This document shows, piece after piece, positions 1 through 11,077 of a DNA stretch of 64,000 bases. The stretch covers positions 38,444,947 through 38,508,946 of the forward strand of contig CM061918.1 of the NCBI GenBank assembly GCA_031002005.1. The letters are read 5' to 3'. How positions within the stretch are numbered: the stretch's first letter is position 1; each line of letters opens with the position of its first letter. This DNA comes from Vandiemenella viatica (taxonomy: Eukaryota; Arthropoda; Insecta; Orthoptera; Morabidae). A program made the translations under genes and the position numbers. Under the pieces are notes generated by a model that saw nothing but the letters and a program-made list of their open reading frames with translations, was not told the origin of the DNA and made no database searches.

Positions 1-403
1 AAGATGGAATTGAATACAGTAGAACTCCAATTGTCCGAATCAATTGAGACCGGACCCGATTAGCATAATTGGATTTTTCTGAAAAAGGATCTATTTTAAT
101 TCATTACTGTATTGATCATATTATCGTTAGAAAGCGCCACAATCCTGTGTGTGTTTTGTTCTGTTTAGTTGTATTCTGGTGAAGTCTGCGACCGTTCGAC
201 TTCCGAGAAGGGACAGCTCCAAGCGTTTACGTCATGATGTAGGGATGCAGTATAGCATAGTTAGGTGAAATCAAAAAGATATTGCTGCAAATGATCCGGT
301 TCTTATTTCAACCAATTACAAACCACCAGCTTCGCTATCACCGTATTTTATTCGCGGTCATCTAGTATAAATAATAATAATAATTCCGTGTGGTAGTAAT
401 GAT
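1..403. other. No recognisable feature
   Basis: AT-rich sequence with a short TAA/AAT run near 370-385. I see no coding frame, RNA gene or repeat that I can name here. Confidence 0.5.
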
Positions 404-640
404 CTGGTGATAGGGTTTCTATTGGCTGCGTATTTTGCCCCTGTCGTAGCCCCCTTAACCTAGCCCGGCAATACTACAGGATACAGTGGACCAACAGTTT
501 AACGTGGAATCCGCTCTGGCGTACTTCACATTAAGTGTCGGGTTAAGGACCTACGAAAATCCCCACCTAGACAGGTATTCGAATCGGGGACCTTTCGATC
601 TCGAGTATGACTCCTTAACCACTGATTCCACCAGACCGGT
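404..640 (-). repeat. SINE-B copy 1 (tRNA-derived SINE)
   Basis: Read on the minus strand this begins with a tRNA-like head containing GTGGTTAAGGA and a B-box-like ATTCGAATACC, followed by a body shared with 3655-3905 and 55858-56030. Shared blocks include GTGAAGTACGCCAGA, ATTCCACGTTAAACTG and the end block CAGCCAATAGAAAC. Three related copies in 64 kb plus internal Pol III promoter boxes indicate a SINE family. The parent tRNA cannot be fixed by eye. Confidence 0.7.
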
Positions 641-660
641 CAGTGTAAATAAGGTATAGC

Positions 661-710
661 GATCGATTTCGGATGCCGTGGTTCACTTGAAGCTTATGCC
701 GAGCCTAAAG
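661..710 (+). repeat. Short direct repeat, partner at 1986-2045
   Basis: The stretch beginning ATCGATTTCGGATGC resembles ATCGATTTCGTATGC at 1986 and continues through an AAGTGAAGCTTAYGC-like block in both. The second copy abuts the right end of the Harbinger-like MITE. The nature of the repeat is unknown. Confidence 0.45.
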
Positions 711-1194
711 GTCTATAGTTGGCAACCCTGGTAGCAAGTGCTGACAGCGCACCTGTCACTCGACACTGCGTCCTTGCTGAGCGCCTGACCTGCCTCGAAA
801 CCAGTTTGGCGCTCCAGCTGCTGACTCAACGTCCAAACCGGTGAGCGGGCTGTGGAATTAGTCGAGCTTGCTTAATTCAACTCGGCGTGGGCGCCTGCCT
901 GCGATTATACAACAGGAAGTACTCACTACTCTGTGTGAATGGACCGCATTTCTCAGCTTCCATGACGGCCGCATAGATCATCGGTAAAAATATGGCCCCC
1001 GAGGGTTAAAAATACCGACAAGAATTTTTTCCTCGGTATTACGAGACTTCTCGACTCAGCCTGTTGTCAAATAGGTGCAGAGATCATGGCGCTGACTTCT
1101 CTATCTCCACTCCAGTCTTTAGTCCTGAGTCCTTCGTGCATTTTCTCAGTCAGCTACAAGATGAGTACAGTCTAAAAAAAATCACATTGCTTTA

Positions 1195-1980
1195 GGGGGT
1201 GTCCATTAATTACGTGAGGTGAAATGGGGGGGGGGGGGGGTAGGGGTCGGGCGAATTCACACGAAACTTCACCAAGGGAGAGGGGGGGTCAACGGAAATC
1301 TCACGTGAGGTTTTGACATTCTTGAAGGATGGTAGAGCTAAAAAAATAAAAGAAAAAAAGGTTTACAAATGTCGCGAAAGTCGACATTAGGGGGTTTATG
1401 GTCTACAGGCGACGCGACGCAGAAATCGACCTAAAGCCGCGTTCCCACGACGTCTTGTAACGAAGGCGGGACGGGACGGGACGGATACTCAACAACACTG
1501 CCAGGAACAGGGCCGCCTCTGCTAGCGAGGATGAGACGCAGCTACCCACTCTATGTCGGAAAATATCATAGGCGTGTGTAAAGGAGCACTGTTGCCATCG
1601 GTTTGCAGCAGCGGTGCGCACCCCTTCTGTTGCTGTAAAGTGCTCTGTGCCAAACGACACTAGGCAACGTGGTGGGGAGTTGGCGGCGAGGTAAGCGAGG
1701 GCTAACCTGCGGCGCGCGCTCGTCCCTACACTTCGGCTAATGAGGTGTTACCTCCGTTACAAGAGGTCGTGGGAACGCAGCTTCAGGGGGGTTTAACCGG
1801 CCTTGCAAGCATGAGAGCTAAAAAAAAAGTCTCAGAAAACTATGACGTCGATTAGCAGGGAAAGGCGGAGTGTCTCCGTCAAAATCTCACGTCATTTTAG
1901 AGGGAGGGGGGTCCGACAAGATCTCACGAAGTCTCACCAGAAGGGGAAAACAGACCTCACGTAATTAATGGAGGACCCCT
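1195..1980. mobile_element. Harbinger-like MITE copy H1 with nested MITE
   Basis: The ends are inverted repeats: GTCCATTAATTACGTGAGGT on the left and its complement (CCTCACGTAATTAATGGA) on the right, with G-runs just inside. TTA lies on both flanks, which fits the 3-bp TWA target duplication of PIF/Harbinger elements. The interior has long subterminal blocks such as AAATCTCACGTGAG on both arms. It has no coding capacity. Four more copies are at 13665, 33144, 43046 and 63665. A second MITE is inserted at 1435-1783. Confidence 0.72.
1435..1783. mobile_element. MITE nested in H1 (GCGTTCCCACGAC ends)
   Basis: The left end (GCGTTCCCACGACGTCTTGT) and right end (ACAAGAGGTCGTGGGAACGC) are near-perfect inverted repeats. 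The interior block AACGACACTAGGCAACGTGG recurs at 62739 as AACGACACTAGGCGACGTGG inside another MITE, so the two are related. No clear target duplication was seen and there is no coding capacity. It is younger than H1, which it interrupts. Confidence 0.65.
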
Positions 1981-2069
1981 TAGTAATCGATTTCGTATGC
2001 AGTGGTTTACTTGTCTTTCAAGTGAAGCTTACGCAAGAGCCTGGCTTCGGCTGTGGTTAGGGTTGCAAA

Positions 2070-3140
2070 ACGTACTTTATTATACAACTAGGTGGCCCAT
2101 GCGAAAGGTTCTCGAATGATATGTGATGAATAACGAGGTTTAAAGAAGAACCTGCTCATTTTTAACAATTGTTTATTTGTCAGCTGAAACAGGTAGCCTA
2201 TGTAACAAAACACTTACAACCTCTTACGAAACAATTATAAAACACTTTTGGAAACAAAAATTTCTGAAGAGCTCTCTACTCTAGAAAATACACACAGTGT
2301 TCATCACTGTGTTGCTATCTAGCAGTAATGCGAAAACTCATTATCTAAGCTAGCGAAGCCTAGCAGCGTAACTCTGAACTATCGCATATCCGTGTTCATA
2401 ATTTTTCCAGTTACCGGTTAAATTTCGAAAAATTCCTTTCTTAATTAATGACGTGGAGACCTTAATCTTTAAAATTATACCTCATTTATCGATTTATATG
2501 AAACACCGTTTAGAAATAATACATGTGCAGTGTATACTATTAGCTGTGTATACAGTTCGTAAAATAACTATTGACTTACAAACCATTTTTATATGTAATT
2601 ATGTAGCAAACCTTGAGTAAAAATTCGTTTTGCTAAATAGTAATTTTTATAATATAATAAACGCGACGAAAGTATTGTCACTTTAATTGAAAGGCCAATA
2701 CATCACAAAAAAAAAAAAAAAATAAACGTCACGTCATAAATAGGCGCCTCGGGTAGTAAAAGAAAAACAAAGGTTATTTTTATTTTCTCATTTGGGATTT
2801 CATAAAAAAGAAGTGTAAAAATGGCGAGAGAAGGCGAGTTTAGTGTAACTAGTGAAATTAATGAAAGTTTTATAGAAACACAACCTAAGTAACGTAAAAT
2901 AGAAAAAAAATGTAAAAATATAAATTTGAAATCGGATGATTGAAGATTTTAAATTTTTTTGAATGACAATTCAAATGTAATAAACGCAAAAAGCTCAAAA
3001 AACATATTTTTTGTAGGATAAAGAAAGTATAAGTGTTAATATAAGGCGTATTCTTTCTTGGTCCTATAGCATACCATATTTTCATGAACGATACTATTTA
3101 TAAAAGATTTTGTTGTTTTCGCAGCCGCATATAGATTCGG
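2070..3140. other. AT-rich stretch, no feature identified
   Basis: Strongly AT-rich DNA with a 17-base A run near 2706-2722 and many stop codons in all frames. If the Penelope-like tail at 3150 is real, part of this may be its decayed body, but I see no reverse transcriptase motif. Confidence 0.4.
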
Positions 3141-3149
3141 AAGACGGCC

Positions 3150-3185
3150 CCTGAAGAAGACCTAAGCCTTGGTCGAAACGTTGGG
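3150..3185 (+). ncRNA. Hammerhead-like motif (Penelope-type tail)
   Basis: CTGAAGA is followed by a short hairpin (GACC, loop, GGTC) and then GAAACG. This is the layout of a hammerhead ribozyme core (CUGAUGA, stem II, GAAA) with one altered base in the first box. Penelope-like retroelements are known to carry hammerhead motifs. Stem III and the cleavage triplet are not convincing, so self-cleavage is not claimed. A second example with a different stem II is at 19603. Confidence 0.45.
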
Positions 3186-3654
3186 TAGACGAAGAGTATT
3201 TTAACGCAGCGTTAATCTCGTTAGCCATTTTATATATTAACTATACTACTTATTTTGCGTCTGCATTCGTAAAATAATATATTTTGTAACCCTACTTGAT
3301 ACGTAGGCCTAAAAAGGGAATAAAGTTCTTTACCTCCGCCAGTTCTACCTCACCATTATCCCGAGGGTTTATGGATACCATCCGTCATTTTACAAATCCT
3401 ATGATCATAATGGAGCATAAGATACAGTTAAAATGTGAGGGTGCTACCACAACAACTTATTTCGAAGTAAGGGTCGGAGATTTCGATCGATACCGAATCT
3501 GGTGGGTGAGTGCTGGATGACAGACGGGTGCCATCCGGGTTTGGATGATTCGTCACTTCCGGAAATCACTCCATCCCAAGTGAGGTCCACATTACAAGAT
3601 TATGAGTTGAAATAAATTGAGTCAGTTTATTACAGCTTAACCAGGCTTCGTGAA

Positions 3655-3905
3655 CGATCTGATAGCCCAGTGGTTAAGGACTCCAGTTCGAATCCCTGTC
3701 TGGGCAGGGTTTCTCATAGACCCTTAACCGGACCTTCACCCTAGCACGGCTCGCTGTGGAATGTGAAGTACGCCAGAACGCTTCCGTGGCTTAGATTCAT
3801 GTTGAACTGTAGGTCCCCTCTACCCGGTAGGATTATCGGGTTGGATTAAGGTAGTTACCATAGGGGAGCAATGCACAGCCAATAAAAACTTTGCCATCAG
3901 CCATT
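3655..3905 (+). repeat. SINE-B copy 2
   Basis: Plus-strand copy of the SINE-B family. The head GATAGCCCAGTGGTTAAGGA is followed by the B-box-like GTTCGAATCCC. The body contains GTGAAGTACGCCAGAACG and ends with CAGCCAATAAAAAC, matching the complement of 404-640. It is full-length or nearly so. Confidence 0.72.
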
Positions 3906-4215
3906 ACGACCAGACGAGTGTTTACCTTTACCAGGGATTGTGACCCTGAATTCGGTTTTCGCATCGAACGACGTTTAAAAACATTTGGAAATGTTATACC
4001 AATAGAAAGGAATATAAAACTAGACAGATAAAACTAGTGCAACATCAATCACATGCATACACACAAATTATATTCTTTCGATCACCGTTTATTAAGGAAC
4101 GATTCGAACAATGGCATAGACCTGACGGATGCGCTCTTCACCATTTTACTGTAGGTCCGTTCTCTCGTAGTCTATATGTCTTTTCCTTTATTTCTGGATT
4201 AGCATATACTACAAA

Positions 4216-5195
4216 AGTCTTGTGGCGTCTGCTTTTAGGGAAAGTAAATTCTGGATCATAGTGTTCCAACAATAACAAAACTATCAAGTTTGAATATCAA
4301 AATAATAATGAATTTTTAACTAGCCACATGAAATATTATTGGAATTAATAGGAGAACTGAAAAGTGGGTGCACAATTTATTGAAACTTGATCATTGTGAA
4401 ATTATGCAAACATGAAGTTTGTTTTATTAAGATATAAACAATTATACATCGTTGAATGTCTTTAATGTTAAACAGTTAGAGCAATATCTCAGGGTCGATT
4501 ACTGGGTGGAATCGATTGCATAAATTTTCGCTTTGAACGAAGATTTTACCGTTGCGCCACTACTGTCGAGGTCAGTACCCCGCATGAATGGCGCCACAGG
4601 GGTCTGCTGTTGTTACCCCAGCTGGTGACCTGGCCTGTCGCCCAGAGCAGAGCAGAGCAGAGCAGATTACTTGTTGCTTGATCAGATGAGGATCTGAACG
4701 AGAGTGTGTCTTCGTCCATTTCTCCGCGCCGAGGAGAACTCAGTCCCCTCTCACGGCGATGTGGCGTCAGGCCCTTGGCGAATTACCGCGCCGCCCGCCA
4801 AACTAACAGCATCTCTATCGGCTCACAGAACAAAAAAAAAAAAAAAAAAAGTTGATAAATTGTTGGCAGCTTCTCTATTGGATCGCCTCCCACCACTTTC
4901 TGAAAGCGCCTCTTTACTATGCAACGGCTCTAAGGTACATTTTCGGTCACCGGCAACAGTTAACGGAATTCGGCGGGTCTTTTCCGAGACGTGCCTTAAA
5001 GAGAAAGCGAGCCTTCGTTATTTATGGTGACTATAAATCCACTGAATGTCCGAAGTCAGGTAGAATGTTTTTAGTCACCCACCGGACGTGGCACTCTGGA
5101 CGCTTTGTTGCCTCACCTCCACCTGTCTGTTTGACATGCCGCACCGCCAAGATTCACACAGACTGTGGGAACACTTCGTCCATAGTGTAAAGGTC
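4216..5195 (+). repeat. Dispersed 1-kb repeat D, copy 1
   Basis: About 980 bp that aligns in the same orientation with 57905-58880. Landmarks shared by both include GCGTCTGCTTTTAGGGAAAG, GAAATATTATTGGAATTAAT, AGAGCAGAGCAG runs, TTGGCGAATTAC and AAGAGAAAGCGAGCCTTCGT. Both copies lack an intact frame. This copy has an 18-base A run near 4832-4850. The class is unknown; a Helitron-like or LTR-derived segment is possible. Confidence 0.6.
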
Positions 5196-5199
5196 GTTT

Positions 5200-6835
5200 T
5201 GCACTTTATTTATTAATTAAGAATGATTTTATAAATGTTGGAGACATTGGCGAAGTTAGAGTGGAAAGTTGCGGTCACGCAGCGCAAACGTAAGCAAAGT
5301 CGTTGCCCCGATCAGGAATGCTGAATAGCATGTCAGTAATACATTCTTGTGACGCAAAACAGAATCGAAGTGGGCCCAGTGCAGCCAATAAATCATTCTG
5401 TTAACTACCAGCCAGCTTCGGAGCAACATCGGATAGCGAACCGGCTTAAAGCTTAGCCGCCCTGCCTCCAGTATGAGTAGACTGACTTTCACTTAATATC
5501 TTCTACGCTCAGACTAGCGATCCAGTGGAACAAGTGTGGACTCCACTTCTTGGTTATCATCGTCAAATGTACTATCGGCAGCTTGATTCCATTAAACCGT
5601 TCATCCACACTTTGTAATGTCCAGCCTCTGCTGTCATTGATTTTCCGTCACATCTCCATTTGTGAGACATTTCACCCAGCCGTTTTGGGAGACAGGGAAG
5701 GTTGACAATTTCCTGCTGGTGTCCTGTTGTCGGCTGGGTTGCTTTGTTTGACGCAGGTAGAGATGCCACTCCCGGAGGCGGGGGGTGAGAGTGGTCAAGC
5801 TGTCGCGGGCACTTGGGGGCTAGACCCCGTATAGTCGGCATGTGTGTGTGTACGCGGACTTTTCAAAAAAAAAAAAAAAAAAAAAAAGTGTAGGTCGCGT
5901 TTTTGTCATGACATCATTTGTCGTGCTGTTTTGTTGTTTTCTTGATGTGCTTCCACGAGTGAATCCATCTCAGTTGGTGGATGGCGTTGAAAGGTGTTTC
6001 TTCATCGTGAAGGAAACATCGAGGTCACCGACAGCTTCCTGCGTAACGATAAGTTATAAACATGCATCTAATCATTTACCCAGTATACGCCCAAGTTTCG
6101 TGCTCTCCCTAGCCGGGAACAATTTGTTTATTGTCTGTCAGTTTCTGTTCTTTTTCTTTGCTGGCTGAGTTCAATTTTTTGTGTAATCTAAAACAAACAT
6201 GTATTACTTTGTGTTTTATTTTACGAATGTACTCTTTTCTTTTAATTCCGCACTCGTGTTGGTTGTCCTTTTGTAATTAGAGGGTGTAGTTTAAATTTAA
6301 GCCTGTTTTTTTGCAATTAAAAATAAATATGAAAAGAACATTTTTTTTAATAATAAATCTTGCATCTCATGCACGTAAATGTTTTCTCGGCATAACGAAC
6401 CTAGACATTTTAACTTGTGTTGATCATTTGAGTATGTAGTATTCCTATAGTAAAAGGGTCGTGACCTACACGTGGTGTCAGACAATCCTGATTGAACTAA
6501 TTAGTTAGCTTGCAAGAAGTCAAGACGGTATCCAGAAGAAGATAAGAAGAGGAAATAAACGCCAACGCCACATCCCCAATTTATGGTCAAAACGCCCAAC
6601 GCAGCCACCTAACCACAAGGCCAGCCCGTTACACTAGTAACATTGTACTTAATAATTCATTACAGTCTTTTGTGACAAGTTCCTAAAAAACTAACAACTG
6701 CATTACGCCACTGACTGTAGTCTATTGGGAAAACTTGTTAATACTAAAACGGTTGATATGCAATACCTACAATCAACAGAGCGAGGCAGTTGTTTCTTGT
6801 TCACTACTTCTCACACGACAAAAAGATACTCTCAC
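5200..6835. other. No recognisable gene; A-run at 5865-5887
   Basis: Short frames exist on both strands but none shows a known domain. A run of about 22 A residues sits near 5865-5887. A Leu-type primer-binding-like TGGTGTCAG occurs near 6474 but no flanking LTRs were found. Confidence 0.4.
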
Positions 6836-7081
6836 TACAATCATTTCACGCTGCACATCTGCCAACTCTCGATCATATAATACACTTTCACAAAAGCGAC
6901 ACTATAAACCATGAATTTTTTATTTATTTAAAGTTACTAATATTAATACTGTAAATTTTACGTGGCTCCCAATACCTTAGCTTTTTACCCGACGTCGACT
7001 AGATGCGGGAAGAAATTCACTATGACCTTTTCTTAGACAGACAATGTAGGTTTCGTTTGAACTTATTGGTAAACATGTGTA
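6836..7081 (+). repeat. Left copy of an exact 246-bp direct duplication
   Basis: Base-for-base identical by eye to 8482-8727. The copy ends inside the coding part of a CR1-like LINE (CGTTTGAACTTATTGGTAAA is the RLNLLVN region), after which the sequence changes abruptly. The 1400-bp segment 7082-8481 lies between the copies. The lack of any difference suggests a recent event or an assembly artefact. Confidence 0.85.
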
Positions 7082-8481
7082 ACGAGCCGCGCTGTCGCCA
7101 CGTTACAAGGTGCATTTTTATTATATATGTAATAATATAAGAGTAATTTACATAAATCTTGGGCGACCACGTGAATAGATTTTTGTTGTAATTTTATAAA
7201 GTACGCAAGATTCCAAGTGAGGACTGTAATGAAATGGTGAACTTATACAGTGTATCGTAGCAAAGCGAATATTCAAGAATTATTGAGCTATGTAGGCTTG
7301 AAGCTAATCTTGGTGTTCCCGAGCCTTGGCGACACAAAGTCGCGGATTTGGGATTTGCCAGACCACACACCCTGCTCCCTGGGGATGGGTCACTCACCGA
7401 GCGGGAAAAGCCTGCCGTCCGAAACCCGAATGTTCTCTCGCCCCGGCGAACTTAGCCGAATATGTCCGACCTCTGTTGGATTCTTTGGCCAAATCACATA
7501 TCGAGGATATCACGTGACATTAGGTGCCGACCTGAAGGTCCAATCAAAATGAGCGTATAACTCAAAATCCTGGGAATTTTTGTTGTATGTGAGCTTCGAG
7601 ACTACAAATGGGCGGAGCAAGAAGTTTCCTCGTGGACCGAAGAGCGAGGAGCTGACATTCTAACTTCGATCGCACCAGTCTGAGGTTGACTTGGAAAGTT
7701 GACTTCATTCGCTAACTGCAGCTTGCCTTGCTGGAGCAAGCTTATCACCGCAACACAGCCGGTAATGCGATGATGCGCATTGCCAGACCAGAGATGCCTA
7801 TAGCCGACTTGTGAGATAATCTCACATATCGTGGGTCCGCTACACTCATCACAGACATCAGATGCAGAACTACAATGGTAATTGATTACGACCAATCCAT
7901 GTGATTGTGCATTCCGTGAAACAGAACCCGTAAGCGACTTTGAGAGGATAGGTCCATGTTCTCACTTTGTAATTGTAAAAACCCCTGAGCTAGCGGCATA
8001 ATTTGCCAGAACTAGTTATTTTCGAATGATATATTGTTCATTCTGGCGCCCATGATTTTCTTGTTTAACTGTAAAGTCACAGTATTATGATACCTTTGTC
8101 TGAGGTCATCATAACTTGTATTTTTATTGTTCCAACTGTCATTATTTCTTGCATTTTGGTTCTGAGATATTTAAAGGTAAATATACAGTTGTTTGCTTGC
8201 TCATGACGGCTAATTGTAACTCTGAGCGTTGCTTTTATGATTTTGCCAATTTGTGTTAATGTTAACGGTAAATTCGCTCGGACTTGTAATCGCCAGTGAT
8301 AAGAAAATAAATGTCATATTGTGACAATTTTCCTGAATTCCAACTAACGTCGAAATTCTTGCAAAATTAATAAATTTTCACTCCTTCATAAAAATTAAAA
8401 TTAAAAATCCACAATTATTAATCATAAAGGTATGAAAGATAATTGTAATGTGGTTTGCCCACCAAGGCATCCACCACATAA
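7082..8481. other. 1.4-kb segment between the 246-bp duplicates
   Basis: No recognisable coding domain. A GC-richer block at 7325-7460 (ending GTTCTCTCGCCCCGGCG) contrasts with AT-rich flanks. The segment begins right after the duplicate's last base and ends right before the second copy, so it behaves like one inserted or rearranged unit. Confidence 0.45.
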
Positions 8482-8727
8482 TACAATCATTTCACGCTGC
8501 ACATCTGCCAACTCTCGATCATATAATACACTTTCACAAAAGCGACACTATAAACCATGAATTTTTTATTTATTTAAAGTTACTAATATTAATACTGTAA
8601 ATTTTACGTGGCTCCCAATACCTTAGCTTTTTACCCGACGTCGACTAGATGCGGGAAGAAATTCACTATGACCTTTTCTTAGACAGACAATGTAGGTTTC
8701 GTTTGAACTTATTGGTAAACATGTGTA
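8482..8727 (+). repeat. Right copy of the exact 246-bp duplication
   Basis: Identical by eye to 6836-7081, offset 1646 bp. In this copy the LINE coding sequence continues past the boundary into 8885, so this is probably the original context and the left copy the derived one. Confidence 0.85.
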
Positions 8728-8895
8728 CACCCACTTTCATTTATGAGTGCGATAAAATACTGCGCCCACCAACCTATTTGGGTCGAAATGACTGGAGAGA
8801 TAAGATCAGAAAAATAAGGTGCCGCACTGATGCTTATATGAATTATTTCTACCCTCTTGCCATTAGGGACTGGAATTCACAGTAAAGAGATTAGT
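8649..8895 (+). pseudogene. CR1-like LINE reverse transcriptase, C-terminal end
   Basis: The plus-strand frame reads a C-terminal LINE segment with FRLNLLVNMCTPTF, LRPPTYLGRNDWRDKIRKIR and FYPLAIRDWNSQ. It is close to the LINE at 11944-13503 (RLNLLVNMCTPTFTHE and RTIRDWNAQQ there). Only the last 80 codons or so remain, so it is a 5'-truncated relic. The following AAAGAGATTAGTTTGGGTGC matches the start of the 3' untranslated region of the other copy, so the terminal sequence of the element is also partly kept. Confidence 0.75.
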
Positions 8896-8964
8896 TTGGG
8901 TGCAAAGCATCCTCTGCCACACATAATTTTGTGTCGTGATTTCGAGAAACCATTGAAAACTGAA

Positions 8965-9045
8965 ATCTGGAGGGTCGAATGGGGGTTCGAACCCACGTCC
9001 TCCCGAATATCAGGCCCCAGCATTACCCAACAGGCTGAGTCTATC
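8965..9045 (-). repeat. Partial tRNA-SINE-like fragment
   Basis: On the minus strand a B-box-like GGGTTCGAACCCC and a neighbouring CGGGAGGACGTGG resemble the SINE-A head (GGGAGGACGCGGGTTCGAA). The rest is diverged. It may be an old SINE-A relic or another tRNA-derived element. Confidence 0.45.
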
Positions 9046-9049
9046 AGTA

Positions 9050-9560
9050 ATGCTGACCATAAACTATAAATAGTAAAAAATAATTTTGACCATGAAGAAA
9101 ATATATCAGAAAATTGGGTCATTCAGCTTGTAATTGGAAAAAAATGAACACGTTTTGAGATTGTATGTGGAGATGAGGATACATGGAAATAGTTGGCAGA
9201 TCAGAGAAATAATATGAAGCAAATTCAAGTCGCAGCCAAAAACGAGGAAGGTTAAGACAAATGGAACGATGAGTAAAAGAAGATCATAGCGAAGCAAATA
9301 CAGCAGTTAGAATATGATGAACGGAGACTGAAATCGAGCGAACAAGGTCGCTAATGTTAGATGTTTGTTTGACTTGGTCTAACACCATATTCAAAGCTGG
9401 ACGGTGATTGTGTATGTGGGTTTCATGAAGCTCAATTCAATATCAACACTTAACTGACAGATACCCGTTGTACAGTTCAAAAGCCCTGTCTCACTGCTTT
9501 TTTTTTTGTGGCTGATTTCCTTGCGTCGAGTAGGAATCCCCTACATGTGTATCGTTTCAT
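9050..9560. other. No recognisable feature
   Basis: No known coding domain or terminal repeat was seen. The stretch ends at the target duplication of the hAT-like element. Confidence 0.4.
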
Positions 9561-9585
9561 TTAGGGTTGTAACCGATGTCATCTT

Positions 9586-9912
9586 TGCGGATGCAGATGT
9601 TAAGTGCTTGACATCCGCCGATGCGCATTTTTTAAGGATGCGGATTTTTTTGCGGAAGCGGATGTTTTGAGGATGCGGATGTTTTGCGAATGCGGATGGT
9701 TTGCTTTTGTGGATGTTTTGCGGATGTTTGGCGGATGCGGATGTTTTGCGGATGTTTGGCGGATGCGGATGTTTTGTGGATGTGGATGTTTGGCGGATGT
9801 GGATGTTTGGCGGATGCGGATGTTTTGCAGATGCGGATGTTTTGCGGATGCGGATGTTTTGCAGATGCGGATGTTTTGCGGATGTGGATGTTTGGCGGAT
9901 GCGGATGTGGAA
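9586..9912 (+). repeat. Minisatellite of GCGGATGTTT-type units
   Basis: About 320 bp of repeated GCGGATGTTTTGCGGATGCG-like units with variants (TTTGGC, TGGATG). It lies at the left end of the hAT-like element, with matching GCGGATGCGGATT units at its right end. Open frames through it (FADADVLRM patterns) are a consequence of the periodicity. Such subterminal repeats can be transposase binding sites; that role is inferred. Confidence 0.85.
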
Positions 9913-10032
9913 AAATAAATTTACAATTATTTAGACTTTAATATATTATCAAAAATAAATTTAAAATCAAAGTAAGTATATATTTTATGCCAAATTTTAT
10001 CTTTTTTCGTAACTAAAGTCTATTTCCATATA

Positions 10033-10876
10033 CAGGGCGTTCGCCGGAAATCGCTACCCTCCCAGTCTGTTGCCGTCGGCAACTTGCTCGGTCAGTGAAG
10101 CCAGCAGTTTCCGCCACACGGCACCGTGAATCACCGCACTGTTTAACACCTCCGCTGCCCTAACAGTGCAGTGCAGTGACCCTTACATTGTTAAGAACGG
10201 TTTCTTTGCATTGTAGATAGTTTGTGACTTCAGTCTCTTATTAATCAGTGTTGTGAATAAACGTTTCTTTGCGGTTTGGCTGGTTTGGGGCTTCATACTC
10301 TTATTAATCTGTACCGTGTTTGAGTGTGAGTAAAATTATGGTACGTTACAGTTTGCAACAAAGAATATTTCTCTACGATACATATGTGAAGAAGAAGTCG
10401 TTTAAAAAGTGTCGCAGTAAATTTCGTCGCGAATTTCCTGGCGCTTTACTGCCAGCTAAATCAACAATTCTGCGTCTGGTTAAAAAAGTAAGAGAAACGG
10501 GTTCATTTTTTAACAAAAAGAGACTGTCGGTCAACCGTATTCTCACAGAGGAGAAAATTGACGATATCGCTTTTCGACTAGAACAGTCACCCAAAAAATC
10601 ATTAAGTCAGTTAGGGCAGCGTGTGTCTCGAAATATGTTCAGAAGATGTGAAATGTGCATTACACAAGAGGGTCAACACTTCCAGCATCTTTTATAAGGT
10701 AAGCTAATGAATTACGTCACATTTAAATGCTTAGCACACAAGTTTATGAAGCGTAATTATTATGAAATAGTCCGCGGCCGACGGTCGAACAATGTCGGAA
10801 ACTGACCGCTCGCTCGCCGGGAGCAGTTTCTTCCTTGTAGCGCTAACAGTGGGTTGCGTTTCCCGGCGAACGCCCT
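10033..10876 (+). mobile_element. IS630/Tc1-type DNA transposon, internally deleted
   Basis: CAGGGCGTTCGCCGG at the left and CCGGCGAACGCCCTA at the right are inverted repeats flanked by TA, the target used by the Tc1/mariner/IS630 superfamily. The 844-bp body carries one frame (10338-10697) encoding only the N-terminal DNA-binding part of a transposase. It sits inside the hAT-like element 9562-13641. Confidence 0.72.
10338..10697 (+). pseudogene. Transposase N-terminal HTH domain (DUF4817-like)
   Basis: A 119-residue product if translation starts at the ATG at 10338; an upstream TTG in frame is unlikely in a eukaryote. The sequence reads YSLQQRIFLYDTYVK, then KKCRSKFRREFPG, STILRLVKKVRETGS, and EKIDDIAFRLEQSPKKSLSQ. 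This is the order of the helix-turn-helix region found upstream of the DDE domain in insect IS630/Tc1-like transposases. After LGQRVS the match stops and a short unrelated tail leads to a stop codon, which marks an internal deletion that removed the catalytic domain. It could bind the terminal repeats and act as a repressor, but that is speculation; most likely it is a non-functional remnant. Confidence 0.68.
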
Positions 10877-11077
10877 ATAGTACTACCATATTAATTTATT
10901 TTTGCCTCATCTTTCAACAACAAAAAATGTGAGATGATTTCACAAATGAATTAAATTATTTACATAACTACGCACGCGTCTAAAAATAATCACTGTCATA
11001 TGAACTTTGCGGAGTCCGTGGCGCGACTAATTCAGGCACCAAACACATGAAAATACCGCCGCACATCTCCATGCTCG

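Noticed and set aside
6470..6490. TGGTGTCAG as a Leu-type primer-binding site
   Set aside because: Only nine bases match and no LTR pair could be found around it.
9604..9941. Three overlapping frames with MRMFCGCGCFAD-like repeats
   Set aside because: They are translations of the GCGGATGTTT minisatellite in all three frames, not a protein.
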